From DATGZH01 sp035297265 (lineage in GTDB: Bacteria > Actinomycetota > Acidimicrobiia > Acidimicrobiales > RAAP-2), in the NCBI GenBank assembly GCA_035297265.1, contig DATGZH010000060.1, forward strand, positions 1-64,000: a DNA stretch of 64,000 bases, read 5' to 3'. The notes under the pieces are model-generated. The model did not search any database, had not been told where the DNA came from, and saw nothing but the letters and a program-made list of their open reading frames with translations. Positions 38,412 through 46,732 of the stretch are shown here, in pieces. The first letter of the stretch is position 1; every line of letters starts with the position of its first letter. A program made the position numbers and the translations under genes.

Positions 38412-38803
38412 TGCCCGCCCCGCTCTCCCAGACCACCGGCCGGCGCAAGCAGGCGGTCGCCCGGGTCCGCTTCCGCCCGGGCCAGGGGACCATCACGATC
38501 AACCGCCGGCCCTTCGAGCAGTTCTTCACCTCGGCCACCCACCGGATGATCGTGACCGAGCCGCTCCGGGTCACCAGCACGGCCGAGAACTACGACATCG
38601 ACGCCACGATCGACGGCGGCGGGGTCTCGGGCCAGGCGGGGGCGCTCCGTCTCGGCATCGCCCGGGCCCTGTGCACGCTCGACCCCGAGCTCCGGGCCGC
38701 CTTGAAGCGGGCGGGCCTCCTCACGCGGGACGCCCGCGAGAAGGAGAGCAAGAAGTACGGCTTGAAGAAGGCCCGCAAGGCGCCGCAATACTCCAAGCGG
38801 TAA
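38411..38803 (+). CDS. rpsI: 30S ribosomal protein S9
   Basis: S9 touches P-site tRNA with its C-terminal tail. The 130-residue product has TTGRRKQAVARVRFRPGQG, then GGGVSGQAGALRLGIARAL, and ends KKARKAPQYSKR with the conserved terminal Lys-Arg. ATG 38411 overlaps the rplM stop. glmM follows after 10 nt. Confidence 0.98.
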   Translation: MPAPLSQTTGRRKQAVARVRFRPGQGTITINRRPFEQFFTSATHRMIVTEPLRVTSTAENYDIDATIDGGGVSGQAGALRLGIARALCTLDPELRAALKRAGLLTRDAREKESKKYGLKKARKAPQYSKR

Positions 38804-38813
38804 CGGAGCCCAG

Positions 38814-40166
38814 GTGACGCCGGTGCGCTTCGGCACCGACGGGGTGCGTGGGGTGGCCGGCGCTGACCTCACGGCCGAGCTGGCCCTCGCCTTCGGGCGA
38901 TCGGTGGCCCGGGTCCTGCCGTCCGACTTCTACCTCGCCGGTCGCGACACCCGTCGGTCGGGGCCCATGCTGCAGGCGGCGGTGTCGGCCGGGCTCGCCG
39001 CCGAGGGGGCCGACGTGGCCGATGTCGGCGTGGTGCCCACCCCGGCGCTCGCCTACCTGGCCGACCAGAGCGGCGCGCCGGCGGTGATGGTCTCGGCCTC
39101 GCACAACCCGTTCGCCGACAACGGCCTCAAGGTGTTCGGGGACCGGGGGCAGAAGCTGGCCGAGGAGGTCGAACGGCGGATCGAGGCCGAGCTGGAGGCG
39201 CTCCTCGGGCAGCCCGGCCAGCCGGCGCGGACCGGCGCGGGGGTCGGGCGGCTCTTCGGCCTGACGTCGCCAGTCGACGACTACCGACGCCACCTCGTGG
39301 CCTCCCTCGACGGGCGCCAGCTGGACGGGCTCGAGGTGGTCTTCGACGGGGCCAACGGCGCGGCGAGCGAGCTCGGCCCGGCCGTGCTGGCCGAGGCCGG
39401 GGCGGACGTCACATCGCTCAACTGCTCCCCTGACGGTACGAACATCAACGACGGCTGCGGCTCGACCAAGCCCGAGGCCCTGGCGTCGGCCGTCGTGGCC
39501 GCCGGGGCCGACCTCGGCCTCGCCGTCGACGGGGACGCCGACCGGCTCGTGGCGGTGGACCACACCGGGGCGGTGGCCGACGGCGACGTGCTCCTCGCCC
39601 TCTTCGCTATCGACCTCGCCAAGCGCGACGAGCTCACGAACGAGACCGTGGTCGTCACGGTGATGACCAACCTCGGCTTCCGTCTGGCCATGGCCGAGCG
39701 GGGGATCGCCGTCGTCGAGACCCCGGTCGGCGACCGCCATGTGCTGGCCGCCCTCGACCAGGAGGGTCTCGCCCTCGGGGGCGAGCAGTCGGGTCACATC
39801 GTCTTCCGGCGGCGGGCCACCACCGGCGACGGGCTCCTCACGGGTCTCCTCCTCGCCGACCTCGTGGCCCGCCACGGCCGACCGCTCGCCGACCTCACGG
39901 CCGGCCTCGTCGAGCGGGTGCCCCAGGTGCTGGTCAACGTGGCCGTGGCCGACCCGGGCCGCCTGGCCGGGGCCAGCGTGGTCTGGGAGGCGGTCGGCCG
40001 GGTGGAGGCGGAGCTCGGCGGGCGGGGCCGGGTGGTGCTGCGCCCGAGCGGCACCGAGCCGCTCGTGCGGGTGATGGTCGAGGCGGCGACCGAGGACGAG
40101 GCGTCGGCGGCTGCCGGCCGGCTGTGCACGGTGGTCGAGCAGGTGCTCGGCCCGGCGAGCCCCTGA
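38814..40166 (+). CDS. glmM: phosphoglucosamine mutase
   Basis: GlmM converts glucosamine-6-phosphate to glucosamine-1-phosphate on the way to UDP-GlcNAc. The 450-residue product has the phosphoserine loop MVSASHNPFADNG (active Ser96), the metal loop AVDGDADR, the sugar loop GGEQSGHIVF and the phosphate loop RPSGTEPLVRVMVE. GTG 38814 follows GGAGCCCAG. Downstream of rpsI it occupies the standard actinobacterial place. Confidence 0.97.
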   Translation: MTPVRFGTDGVRGVAGADLTAELALAFGRSVARVLPSDFYLAGRDTRRSGPMLQAAVSAGLAAEGADVADVGVVPTPALAYLADQSGAPAVMVSASHNPFADNGLKVFGDRGQKLAEEVERRIEAELEALLGQPGQPARTGAGVGRLFGLTSPVDDYRRHLVASLDGRQLDGLEVVFDGANGAASELGPAVLAEAGADVTSLNCSPDGTNINDGCGSTKPEALASAVVAAGADLGLAVDGDADRLVAVDHTGAVADGDVLLALFAIDLAKRDELTNETVVVTVMTNLGFRLAMAERGIAVVETPVGDRHVLAALDQEGLALGGEQSGHIVFRRRATTGDGLLTGLLLADLVARHGRPLADLTAGLVERVPQVLVNVAVADPGRLAGASVVWEAVGRVEAELGGRGRVVLRPSGTEPLVRVMVEAATEDEASAAAGRLCTVVEQVLGPASP

Positions 40167-40197
40167 GGGTCGGCCCGGCGTGCGCAGCCGTGCCCGG

Positions 40198-40203
40198 TAG
40201 CGT
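40198..40203 (+). promoter_or_regulatory. leaderless -10 element of acpS
   Basis: TAGCGT is followed by 7 bases (TGAGGAC) and GTG 40211, the TAnnnT-N7-start arrangement. The GAGGA inside the spacer is too close to act as a ribosome binding site. Confidence 0.5.
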
Positions 40204-40210
40204 TGAGGAC

Positions 40211-40645
40211 GTGGGCTCGAGCCACGAAGCGGCCGGCCACGGAACCGACCAGACCGGCGCGGCGCGGGGCGTGGTGGGCGTCGGCGTCGACGCCGTCGAC
40301 GTGGACCGCTTCCGGGCGGTGCTGGCGCGCCGCCCGGGCTTCTGCGCCCGGGTCTTCACCGAGGGCGAACAGGCCGACGCCGCCGGCCGGGCCGAGCGCC
40401 TCGCCGCCCGTTTCGCCGCCAAGGAGGCGGTGATGAAGGCCCTCGGGACCGGCCTCGGCGGGTTCGCCTGGCGCGACGTCGAGGTGGTGCGGGCGCCGGG
40501 TCGGGGGGCGACCGGCGGCGCCCCGTCGCTCCGGCTCGCCGCCGGCGCGGCGGAGCTGGCCCGCCGCCGGCGGGTGGCCCGATGGCACGTGTCGCTCACC
40601 CACACCGGGCGCACCGCCCTCGCCCTCGTGGTCGCCGAGGCCTGA
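40211..40645 (+). CDS. acpS: holo-[acyl-carrier-protein] synthase
   Basis: AcpS transfers phosphopantetheine from CoA to ACP for fatty acid synthesis. The conserved VGVGVDAVDVDRF and RFAAKEAVMKALGTG motifs supply the Mg-binding Asp and Glu. With GTG 40211 the protein has 144 residues, ~20 more than the family norm at its N-terminus; GTG 40271 just before VGVGVD is an alternative. I prefer 40211 because of the leaderless -10 spacing. It lies 44 nt after glmM. Confidence 0.9.
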   Translation: MGSSHEAAGHGTDQTGAARGVVGVGVDAVDVDRFRAVLARRPGFCARVFTEGEQADAAGRAERLAARFAAKEAVMKALGTGLGGFAWRDVEVVRAPGRGATGGAPSLRLAAGAAELARRRRVARWHVSLTHTGRTALALVVAEA

Positions 40646-40648
40646 GCG

Positions 40649-42049
40649 GTGCAGCCCGTGGTGACGGTGGCCGGGATGCGGGCGTCCGACGCCGCCGCCC
40701 TGGCCTCGGTCGACGAGGCCGAGCTCGTCCGGCGGGCCGGCCACGCGGTGGCCGTCCGGGCCCTCGCCCTCCTCGGCGGGGCCTACGGCCACCGGGTCGT
40801 GGTCCTCGCCGGCAAGGGCAACAACGGGGCGGATGGCAAGGTGGCGGCCGGGATCCTCGCCCGACGGGGGGCCAAGGTGGCCGTCGTCGACGCGGCGGCC
40901 GCGCCGAGGGAGCTGCCAGCCTGCGACCTCGTCGTCGACGCCGCCTACGGCACCGGCTTCCGGGGCACCTACGAGGCGCCTGAGGTCCCGGCCGGTGCCG
41001 CGGTCCTCGCGGTGGACGTCCCGTCGGGTGTCGACGGCGACACCGGGACCGCCTCGGGTCGACCGCTCCGGGCCACGGCCACGGTGACCTTCGCCGCCTG
41101 GAAGACCGGCCTCCTCCTGGGCGACGGCCCCGACTACTGCGGCACCGTGTCGGTGGCCGACATCGGCGTGCCGGTGGTGGCGGCCACGGCCGAGCTGATC
41201 GAGGACGCCGACGTGAGGGCGTTGCTCCCGCCGCGGCCACGCCTTACCCACAAGTGGGCCAGCGCGGTGGCGGTGGTGGCCGGTTCGCCCGGCATGGAGG
41301 GCGCGGCCCACCTGGCGGCGCACGGGGCGGCCCGGGCCGGGGCCGGGATGGTCCGCCTGGCCGTGCCGGGCGCGGACCCCGACGACGGCCTCGTCGCCGG
41401 GGCGTGGCCGCTCGAAGCGGTGCGGGTGTCGCTCACCCGCCCCGACTGGGCCACGACGGTGCTCGAGGTCCTCGGGCGCTGCCGGGCCCTCGTCGTCGGG
41501 CCGGGCCTCGGCCGTGAGGAGGCCACGGTGGCCGAGGTCCGCCGGCTGGTGGCCGCGTCACCTGTCCCGGTCGTGGTCGACGCCGACGGGCTCTTCGCCC
41601 TGGGCAAGGTGGACGAGGCCCGGGCGGTCGTGGCGGGCGACACCGGCGTCGACCGGCCGGTCGTCCTCACGCCGCACGACGGGGAGTACGCGAGGCTCGC
41701 CGGCCACCCGCCGGGCGGGGACCGCCTCGCCGCGGCCAGGGAGCTGGCCGAGGGCTCGGGCGCGGTGGCCCTCCTCAAGGGCTCGCTCACCGCGGTGGCC
41801 GCTCCCGGTGACGGGAGCGTCCTCCTCTCGTCGGCCGGCAGCCCGCGCCTCGCCACGGCCGGCACGGGCGACGTCCTCTCCGGGGTGATCGGCGCTTTCC
41901 TCGCCCGCGGGGTGCCGGCCCAGTGGGCGGCGGCCCTTGCGGCCCACGTCCACGGACGGGCGGCTGGGCTGGGCCCGGGCGACGGTCTCGTGGCCCCGGA
42001 CCTCCCCGAGCTCGTGGCGGCCTGGCTGGCCGGGACGGTGGCCCCGTGA
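40649..42049 (+). CDS. nnr: bifunctional NAD(P)H-hydrate repair enzyme (epimerase + dehydratase)
   Basis: This protein repairs hydrated NAD(P)H: the N-terminal domain epimerises NAD(P)HX and the C-terminal domain dehydrates it with ADP or ATP. Residues ~1-195 are the YjeF-N domain (GKGNNGADGKVAA, DVPSGVDGDTG); residues ~200-466 are the dehydratase (PHDGEYARLAG, GTGDVLSGVIGAFLARG). 466 residues is short for the fusion, mostly in the first domain. GTG 40649; the stop overlaps alr by four bases. Confidence 0.93.
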   Translation: MQPVVTVAGMRASDAAALASVDEAELVRRAGHAVAVRALALLGGAYGHRVVVLAGKGNNGADGKVAAGILARRGAKVAVVDAAAAPRELPACDLVVDAAYGTGFRGTYEAPEVPAGAAVLAVDVPSGVDGDTGTASGRPLRATATVTFAAWKTGLLLGDGPDYCGTVSVADIGVPVVAATAELIEDADVRALLPPRPRLTHKWASAVAVVAGSPGMEGAAHLAAHGAARAGAGMVRLAVPGADPDDGLVAGAWPLEAVRVSLTRPDWATTVLEVLGRCRALVVGPGLGREEATVAEVRRLVAASPVPVVVDADGLFALGKVDEARAVVAGDTGVDRPVVLTPHDGEYARLAGHPPGGDRLAAARELAEGSGAVALLKGSLTAVAAPGDGSVLLSSAGSPRLATAGTGDVLSGVIGAFLARGVPAQWAAALAAHVHGRAAGLGPGDGLVAPDLPELVAAWLAGTVAP

Positions 42050-43257
42050 CCGAGGACCGCTCCCGACCGGCCTGGGCCCGCGTCGATCTCGACGCGGTGC
42101 GCCACAACGTGGCCGCCCTCACCCGCCTGGCCGCGCCCTCCGCGCTCTGCGCGGTGGTGAAGGCCGACGCCTATGGGCACGGGTCGACCGAGGTGGCCCA
42201 GGCCGCCGTCGAGGGCGGGGCCACCTGGTTGGCGGTGGCCCTCGTCGAGGAGGGGGCCCGGCTGCGCCGGGCCGGGATCGAGGCGCCGATCCTCCTCCTC
42301 TCCGAACCCGAGGCGGACGGCCTCGAGGCGGCGGTGGCCTACCGGCTCACGCCCACGCTCTACACCGCGGCCGCCGTGGGGCGGGCCGCCGCCGCGGCGG
42401 CGGCCGTGGGCGTCGTGGCCCCGGTGCACGTGAAGGTGGACACGGGCATGCACCGTGTCGGGGCGACGCCGGCCGACGCCTTCGAGATCGCCATGGCCGC
42501 GGCGGGCGAGGCGTCGCTCGACCTGGAAGGTATCTGGACCCACCTGGCGGTGGCCGACGGGGGGAGCGCCGAGGACCGGGCCTTCACCGCGGCGCAGTTG
42601 CAGCGCTTCGACGACGTGGTCGACAAGCTGGCGGCCGAGGGCGTCCGGCCGAGGGTCCGCCACGCCGCCAACTCGGCGGCCACCGTCGTCCATGCCGACG
42701 CCCGCTACCAGATGGTGCGCTGCGGCCTCGCCGTCTACGGCTACCTCCCGACGCCCGAGGTGGCCGCGGCGTTCGCCGAGGCGAGCGGCGGGGCCGAGCT
42801 GCGGCCGGTGCTCTCGCTCCTGGCCAAGGTGAGCGCCGTGCGCCTGCTCGAGCGGGGCGACCGCCCCTCCTACGGGCGGCGCCGGCCGCTGCCGCAACGT
42901 TCGGTCGTGGCCACCGTGCCCATCGGCTACGCCGACGGCGTGCCCCGGGCCCTCTTCGACGGGGGCTTCGAGGTGCTGATCGGCGGGCGCCGCCACCCCC
43001 TGGCCGGGACGGTGACGATGGACCAGATCGTCGTGGACTGCGGGGCCGACGCCCCGGTGGCCCCGGGCGACGAGGTGGTGCTGCTCGGCCGGCAGGGCGA
43101 CGAGGTGGTGACGGCCGACGAGTGGGCCCGGCGGCTCGGCACGATCAGCTACGAGGTGCTGACCGGCATCGGACCCCGGGTGCCCCGGCTGACCGACGGC
43201 GAGTTCGAGCCGCGTTGGCGGGCCTGGGCCCCCGGGGACCCGGGGGGCGACCGGTGA
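42046..43257 (+). CDS. alr: alanine racemase
   Basis: Alr makes D-alanine for peptidoglycan. The PLP lysine is K39 in VVKADAYGHG, and the second catalytic residue is Tyr295 in PIGYADGVPRAL; GTVTMDQIVVDC lies in the C-terminal barrel domain. Length is 403 residues, slightly longer than the usual ~370. GTG 42046 overlaps the nnr stop and its end overlaps the hydrolase gene. Confidence 0.96.
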   Translation: MTEDRSRPAWARVDLDAVRHNVAALTRLAAPSALCAVVKADAYGHGSTEVAQAAVEGGATWLAVALVEEGARLRRAGIEAPILLLSEPEADGLEAAVAYRLTPTLYTAAAVGRAAAAAAAVGVVAPVHVKVDTGMHRVGATPADAFEIAMAAAGEASLDLEGIWTHLAVADGGSAEDRAFTAAQLQRFDDVVDKLAAEGVRPRVRHAANSAATVVHADARYQMVRCGLAVYGYLPTPEVAAAFAEASGGAELRPVLSLLAKVSAVRLLERGDRPSYGRRRPLPQRSVVATVPIGYADGVPRALFDGGFEVLIGGRRHPLAGTVTMDQIVVDCGADAPVAPGDEVVLLGRQGDEVVTADEWARRLGTISYEVLTGIGPRVPRLTDGEFEPRWRAWAPGDPGGDR

Positions 43258-44279
43258 CGGCGGCCGAGCCCGGCGGCAGCCGGGCCGCCCGGCGCCTGGC
43301 CCGGGTGGGCACCGGCCTCGCCGTGGCGGCCACGGCCGCCGCCGCGGCCTACGCCGTGCAGCTCGTGGCGGCCCGGCGTTGGCGGGTGGACGAAGAGACC
43401 CTCGTGGCGGCGGGGCTCACGATCCCCGCCGACGCCACCCACCACTTCGTGGCTACGGGCGACGGCGGCCGCCTGCACGTGGTCGAGCGGGGGGAGGGCC
43501 CGCCGATCGTCCTCGTCCACGGCATCACGCTCGGCGCGGTCACCTGGGCCCCCCAGCTGCACGACCTGTCGCGCCACCACCGGGTGGTGGCCGTCGACCT
43601 GCGGGGGCACGGGCCGTCGCTCGCCGGCGAGACCGGCTACTCGTTCACCCGGATGGCCGACGACCTCCTGGAGGTGCTCGCCGCCCTCTCGGTCGAGCGG
43701 GCCGTGCTGGTCGGCCACTCGATGGGCGGCATGATCACGCTCACCGCGGCCGTCGAACGCCGCGACGAGCTCCACCGCCACGTGGCCGGCCTCGCCCTCG
43801 TGGGCACCACGGCCGGCCCGATGCTCCCTGGCCCCGGCTCGGCCCTCGGCCCGCTCTTCGCCCGGACGGCCCGCCGTGGGCTGCGCCTGGCCGAGCGCCG
43901 GGGCAAGGGGGCCGTGCCCCAGGAGGACGTGGCGGCCTGGATGATCCGGGGCTCGTTCGGCGAGCGCCCGGACCCCGCCGACGTGGCCCTCGCCAAGTCC
44001 ATGCTCTCGGCGATGTCGCCGGCGGCGCTCGCCGCCCTCCTCGAACCGCTCCTCTTGTTCGACGTCCACGACGAACTCGGGGCTGTCGACTTTCCGACCG
44101 CGGTGGTCGTCGGCACCCGCGACATGCTGCTCCGCCCCTCCCGCCTCCTCGCCGCGGGCATCCCCGGCGCCACCCTCACGGTGCTCCCGGGCTGCGGGCA
44201 CATGGTGATGCTCGAGCGGGCCGAGGAGCTCGACGACGTCCTCACCCGCCTCTCCCGTGAGGTGGCCGGGGCGGGCTGA
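43254..44279 (+). CDS. alpha/beta hydrolase with N-terminal membrane anchor
   Basis: A 341-residue hydrolase. Residues ~15-37 are hydrophobic after several Arg, which predicts a membrane anchor or uncleaved signal. The fold core has the oxyanion strand VLVHGITLGAVTW, nucleophile elbow GHSMGG, acid in GTRDMLL and His in GCGHMVMLE. The substrate is not known; the gene occupies the position between alr and tsaE held by a similar hydrolase in many actinobacteria. GTG 43254 overlaps the alr stop. Confidence 0.88.
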   Translation: MTAAEPGGSRAARRLARVGTGLAVAATAAAAAYAVQLVAARRWRVDEETLVAAGLTIPADATHHFVATGDGGRLHVVERGEGPPIVLVHGITLGAVTWAPQLHDLSRHHRVVAVDLRGHGPSLAGETGYSFTRMADDLLEVLAALSVERAVLVGHSMGGMITLTAAVERRDELHRHVAGLALVGTTAGPMLPGPGSALGPLFARTARRGLRLAERRGKGAVPQEDVAAWMIRGSFGERPDPADVALAKSMLSAMSPAALAALLEPLLLFDVHDELGAVDFPTAVVVGTRDMLLRPSRLLAAGIPGATLTVLPGCGHMVMLERAEELDDVLTRLSREVAGAG

Positions 44280-44316
44280 ACGGCGCCGCCCCGGCGGGGT
44301 CAACCCGGCTTCCAGG

Positions 44317-44322
44317 TACGAT
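44317..44322 (+). promoter_or_regulatory. leaderless -10 element of the uracil-DNA glycosylase gene
   Basis: TACGAT at 44317-44322 is followed by 7 bases and then GTG 44330 in the correct frame. An ATG at 44321 lies inside the -10 element and would be excluded from such a transcript. Confidence 0.55.
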
Positions 44323-44329
44323 GCGCGGC

Positions 44330-44908
44330 GTGGCCGCCCCGGGCTCACCTTCGCCGCTCGAACTGCTGGCGGCCGAGGCGAGCGGCTGCACCCGCTGCCC
44401 CCTCGCCGAGAAGCGCACGCAGGTGGTGTTCGGGGTGGGTGACCCCGAGGCCGACCTCCTCTTCGTGGGCGAGGGCCCGGGGCACGACGAAGACCTGGCC
44501 GGCGAGCCGTTCGTCGGCCGCTCGGGCAAGCTGCTCGACCGTCTCATGGTCGAGGAGCTCGGTTTCGACCGGACCCGCTGCTACATCGCCAACGTCGTGA
44601 AGTGCCGGCCCCCCCAGAACCGGGATCCACGGCCCGACGAGATCGAGTCGTGCCGCCCCTACCTCGAGCGCCAGATCGAGCTGATCGACCCGAAGGTGGT
44701 GGTGACGCTGGGGAACTTCGCTACACGGCTCCTCCTCGAGTCGAGCGAGGGGATCAAGCGGCTGCGCGGCCGGGCCTATCCGTTCCGCCGCGGCCACCTC
44801 GTGCCCACGTACCACCCGGCCGCCGCCCTGCGCTCGGGCGGCGAGGTGATGGCCGAGATGCGGGCCGACCTCGTCCGGGCCAAGCAGCTCCTCGGGACGG
44901 GTGCGTGA
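44330..44908 (+). CDS. uracil-DNA glycosylase, family 4 (iron-sulfur)
   Basis: The enzyme removes uracil from DNA. In a 192-residue product the four expected cluster cysteines are visible: C-x2-C in SGCTRCPL, one in NVVKCRPPQNR and one in IESCRPYL. Active-site blocks are GEGPGHDEDLAGEPFVGRSG and PTYHPAAALR. GTG 44330 is preferred over ATG 44321 because TACGAT stands 7 nt before it. It overlaps tsaE by four bases. Confidence 0.93.
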   Translation: MAAPGSPSPLELLAAEASGCTRCPLAEKRTQVVFGVGDPEADLLFVGEGPGHDEDLAGEPFVGRSGKLLDRLMVEELGFDRTRCYIANVVKCRPPQNRDPRPDEIESCRPYLERQIELIDPKVVVTLGNFATRLLLESSEGIKRLRGRAYPFRRGHLVPTYHPAAALRSGGEVMAEMRADLVRAKQLLGTGA

Positions 44909-45510
44909 ACCGCACCGGCGCGGCGGGGGCGCCGGCGGACCTCGGGTCGCCGGACTGGTCGGTGGGCGGCACCACCGCCTCCGCCGCCGGCACCCGGGCG
45001 CTCGGGGCGGCCCTCGCCTCGTGCGTCCGTCCGGGTGATGTCGTCCTCCTCGTGGGCGACCTCGGGGCGGGCAAGACCACCCTCGCCCAGGGCTTGGCGG
45101 CCGGGCTCGGGGTCGCCGGCCCGGTCACGAGCCCGACCTTCACGCTCGTCCGGGAGTACCCCCTCGCCGACGCGCCGGACGGGCTGGCCCGACTGCTGCA
45201 CGCCGACGTCTACCGGCTCGAGTCGCTGGAGGAGGTGGCCGACCTCGGCCTGGCCGAGCTCGTCGAGGAGGAGGCGGTCCTCCTCGTCGAATGGGGCGAC
45301 GTCGCCGCGCCGGCCCTCGGTCCGAGCACGCTCACGGTGGTCCTCGCCCGGCCCGGGCCGACCGACGACCCCGGGCCCGCCGACGAGAGGGCGACGCTCA
45401 CCGAGGACGAGCACCGGTCGGTGACCGTCGAGGGCCGGGGTCCGGACTGGGCCAGCCGCCGGGCCGAGGTGACGGCGGCCGTGGCGGGCGCCGTCGAGGG
45501 ACGGCCGTGA
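44905..45510 (+). CDS. tsaE: tRNA t6A synthesis ATPase TsaE
   Basis: TsaE is the ATPase partner of TsaB-TsaD in forming threonylcarbamoyl-adenosine 37 of tRNA. P-loop GDLGAGKTTLAQG lies near residues 51-63, followed by SPTFTLVREYPL and HADVYRLESLEE, then EWGD. The N-terminus (~20 residues) and the Asp/Pro-rich C-terminus are longer than usual, giving 201 residues. GTG 44905 overlaps the glycosylase stop. Confidence 0.94.
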   Translation: MNRTGAAGAPADLGSPDWSVGGTTASAAGTRALGAALASCVRPGDVVLLVGDLGAGKTTLAQGLAAGLGVAGPVTSPTFTLVREYPLADAPDGLARLLHADVYRLESLEEVADLGLAELVEEEAVLLVEWGDVAAPALGPSTLTVVLARPGPTDDPGPADERATLTEDEHRSVTVEGRGPDWASRRAEVTAAVAGAVEGRP

Positions 45511-46217
45511 TCCTCCTCGCCGTCGAGAGTGCCACCGAGCTGGTCGGGGCGGCGGTGGCCGACGAGTCGGGGCCCCGCTCGGCGGCCGCCACCACGGGGC
45601 GGCGTCGCCACGCCGAGACGCTGGCCCCCACGATCGACTTCGTCTGCCGGCAGGCGGGGGTGGACGTGCGCGACGTGGACCTCGTGGCCGTCGACGTCGG
45701 ACCGGGGCTGTTCACCGGGCTCCGGGTGGGGGTGGCCACGGCGAAGGCCCTCGGCCAGGGCCTCGGCGTCCCCGTCCTCGGGGTCACGAGCACCGAGATC
45801 CTGGCCTACGCGGCGTTCGACGCCGGTTGTCCGACCGACGTGCTCGCCGTGGTCGACGCCCGGCGGGCCGAGGTCTTCTGCGCCCGCTACGGGCGGCCCG
45901 GCGCTGACGGCCGGCCGACCGTGCTCGAGCCGCCGAGGGTCCTCCCGCCCGGGGAGCTCGCCCGGGCGGCGCCGGGGTTCCTCGCGGTGGGCGACGGGGC
46001 CCTCCGATACGCCGAGCATCTCCTCGGCCGGGACGGGGTCGGCGTGGGCGGGCCTTCGCTCGGCGCGCCGTCGCCCTCGGCCCTCGCCCGGCTGGCCCTG
46101 GCCGCCCTGGCCGGCGGGGCCGAGCCGACGCCGGCGGCCGACGTCGAAGCGCTCTACCTGCGGGCGGCCGACGCCCGGGCCAACTTCGTCGAGCGACCGG
46201 CGGCGGCCCGGCGGTGA
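45507..46217 (+). CDS. tsaB: tRNA t6A synthesis protein TsaB
   Basis: TsaB is the inactive Kae1-like partner of TsaD. The 236-residue product has ILLAVESATELVGAAV, the GPGLFTGLRVGVATAKALGQ signature, and no metal-binding His pair. GTG 45507 overlaps the tsaE stop and its end overlaps rimI, so tsaE-tsaB-rimI-tsaD is one translationally coupled unit. Confidence 0.95.
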   Translation: MILLAVESATELVGAAVADESGPRSAAATTGRRRHAETLAPTIDFVCRQAGVDVRDVDLVAVDVGPGLFTGLRVGVATAKALGQGLGVPVLGVTSTEILAYAAFDAGCPTDVLAVVDARRAEVFCARYGRPGADGRPTVLEPPRVLPPGELARAAPGFLAVGDGALRYAEHLLGRDGVGVGGPSLGAPSPSALARLALAALAGGAEPTPAADVEALYLRAADARANFVERPAAARR

Positions 46218-46732
46218 CGCTCCTCACCGAGATGGTGCTCCTCCCGATGAAGCGGCGGGACCTGAAGGAGATCATGGCCATCGAGCGCGTGGTCTTCCCC
46301 GAGCCCTGGAGTACGAACATCTTCACCTCGGAGCTGGCGCTGCGCCGCGGCCGTTCCTACGTGGTGGCCAAGGTGGGCAAGACCGTGGCCGGCTACCGCG
46401 GTCTCATGTTCACCGACGACGAGGCCCACGTCACCACGCTGGCCGTGGCCGAGGAGTTCCAGCGCCAGGGCGTGGCCACCACGCTGATGCTCGACGCCAT
46501 GCGCACCGCCCTCGCTCACGGCAAGGCGCAGGTCTCGCTGGAAGTGGCGGCCAGCAACGAGCGGGCCCAGGCCCTCTACCGCACGTTCGGCTTCGCCCCG
46601 GTCGGCGTGCGCAAGGGCTACTACCCGCTCACCGGCGAGGACGCCTTCGTCATGTGGGCCTATGAGATCGACCGCCCCGAGTACGCCGAGCGACTGGCGA
46701 CGATCCAGGCCCGGCTGGCCGCCCGCCCGTGA
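46214..46732 (+). CDS. rimI: ribosomal protein S18-alanine N-acetyltransferase
   Basis: A GNAT-fold acetyltransferase that modifies protein N-termini. The 172-residue product contains the acetyl-CoA loop VAEEFQRQGVATTL and the VAASNERAQALYRTFGF motif. Its place between tsaB and tsaD is the standard one for RimI. GTG 46214 overlaps tsaB; an internal ATG 10 codons later is a possible alternative start. Confidence 0.93.
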   Translation: MTLLTEMVLLPMKRRDLKEIMAIERVVFPEPWSTNIFTSELALRRGRSYVVAKVGKTVAGYRGLMFTDDEAHVTTLAVAEEFQRQGVATTLMLDAMRTALAHGKAQVSLEVAASNERAQALYRTFGFAPVGVRKGYYPLTGEDAFVMWAYEIDRPEYAERLATIQARLAARP

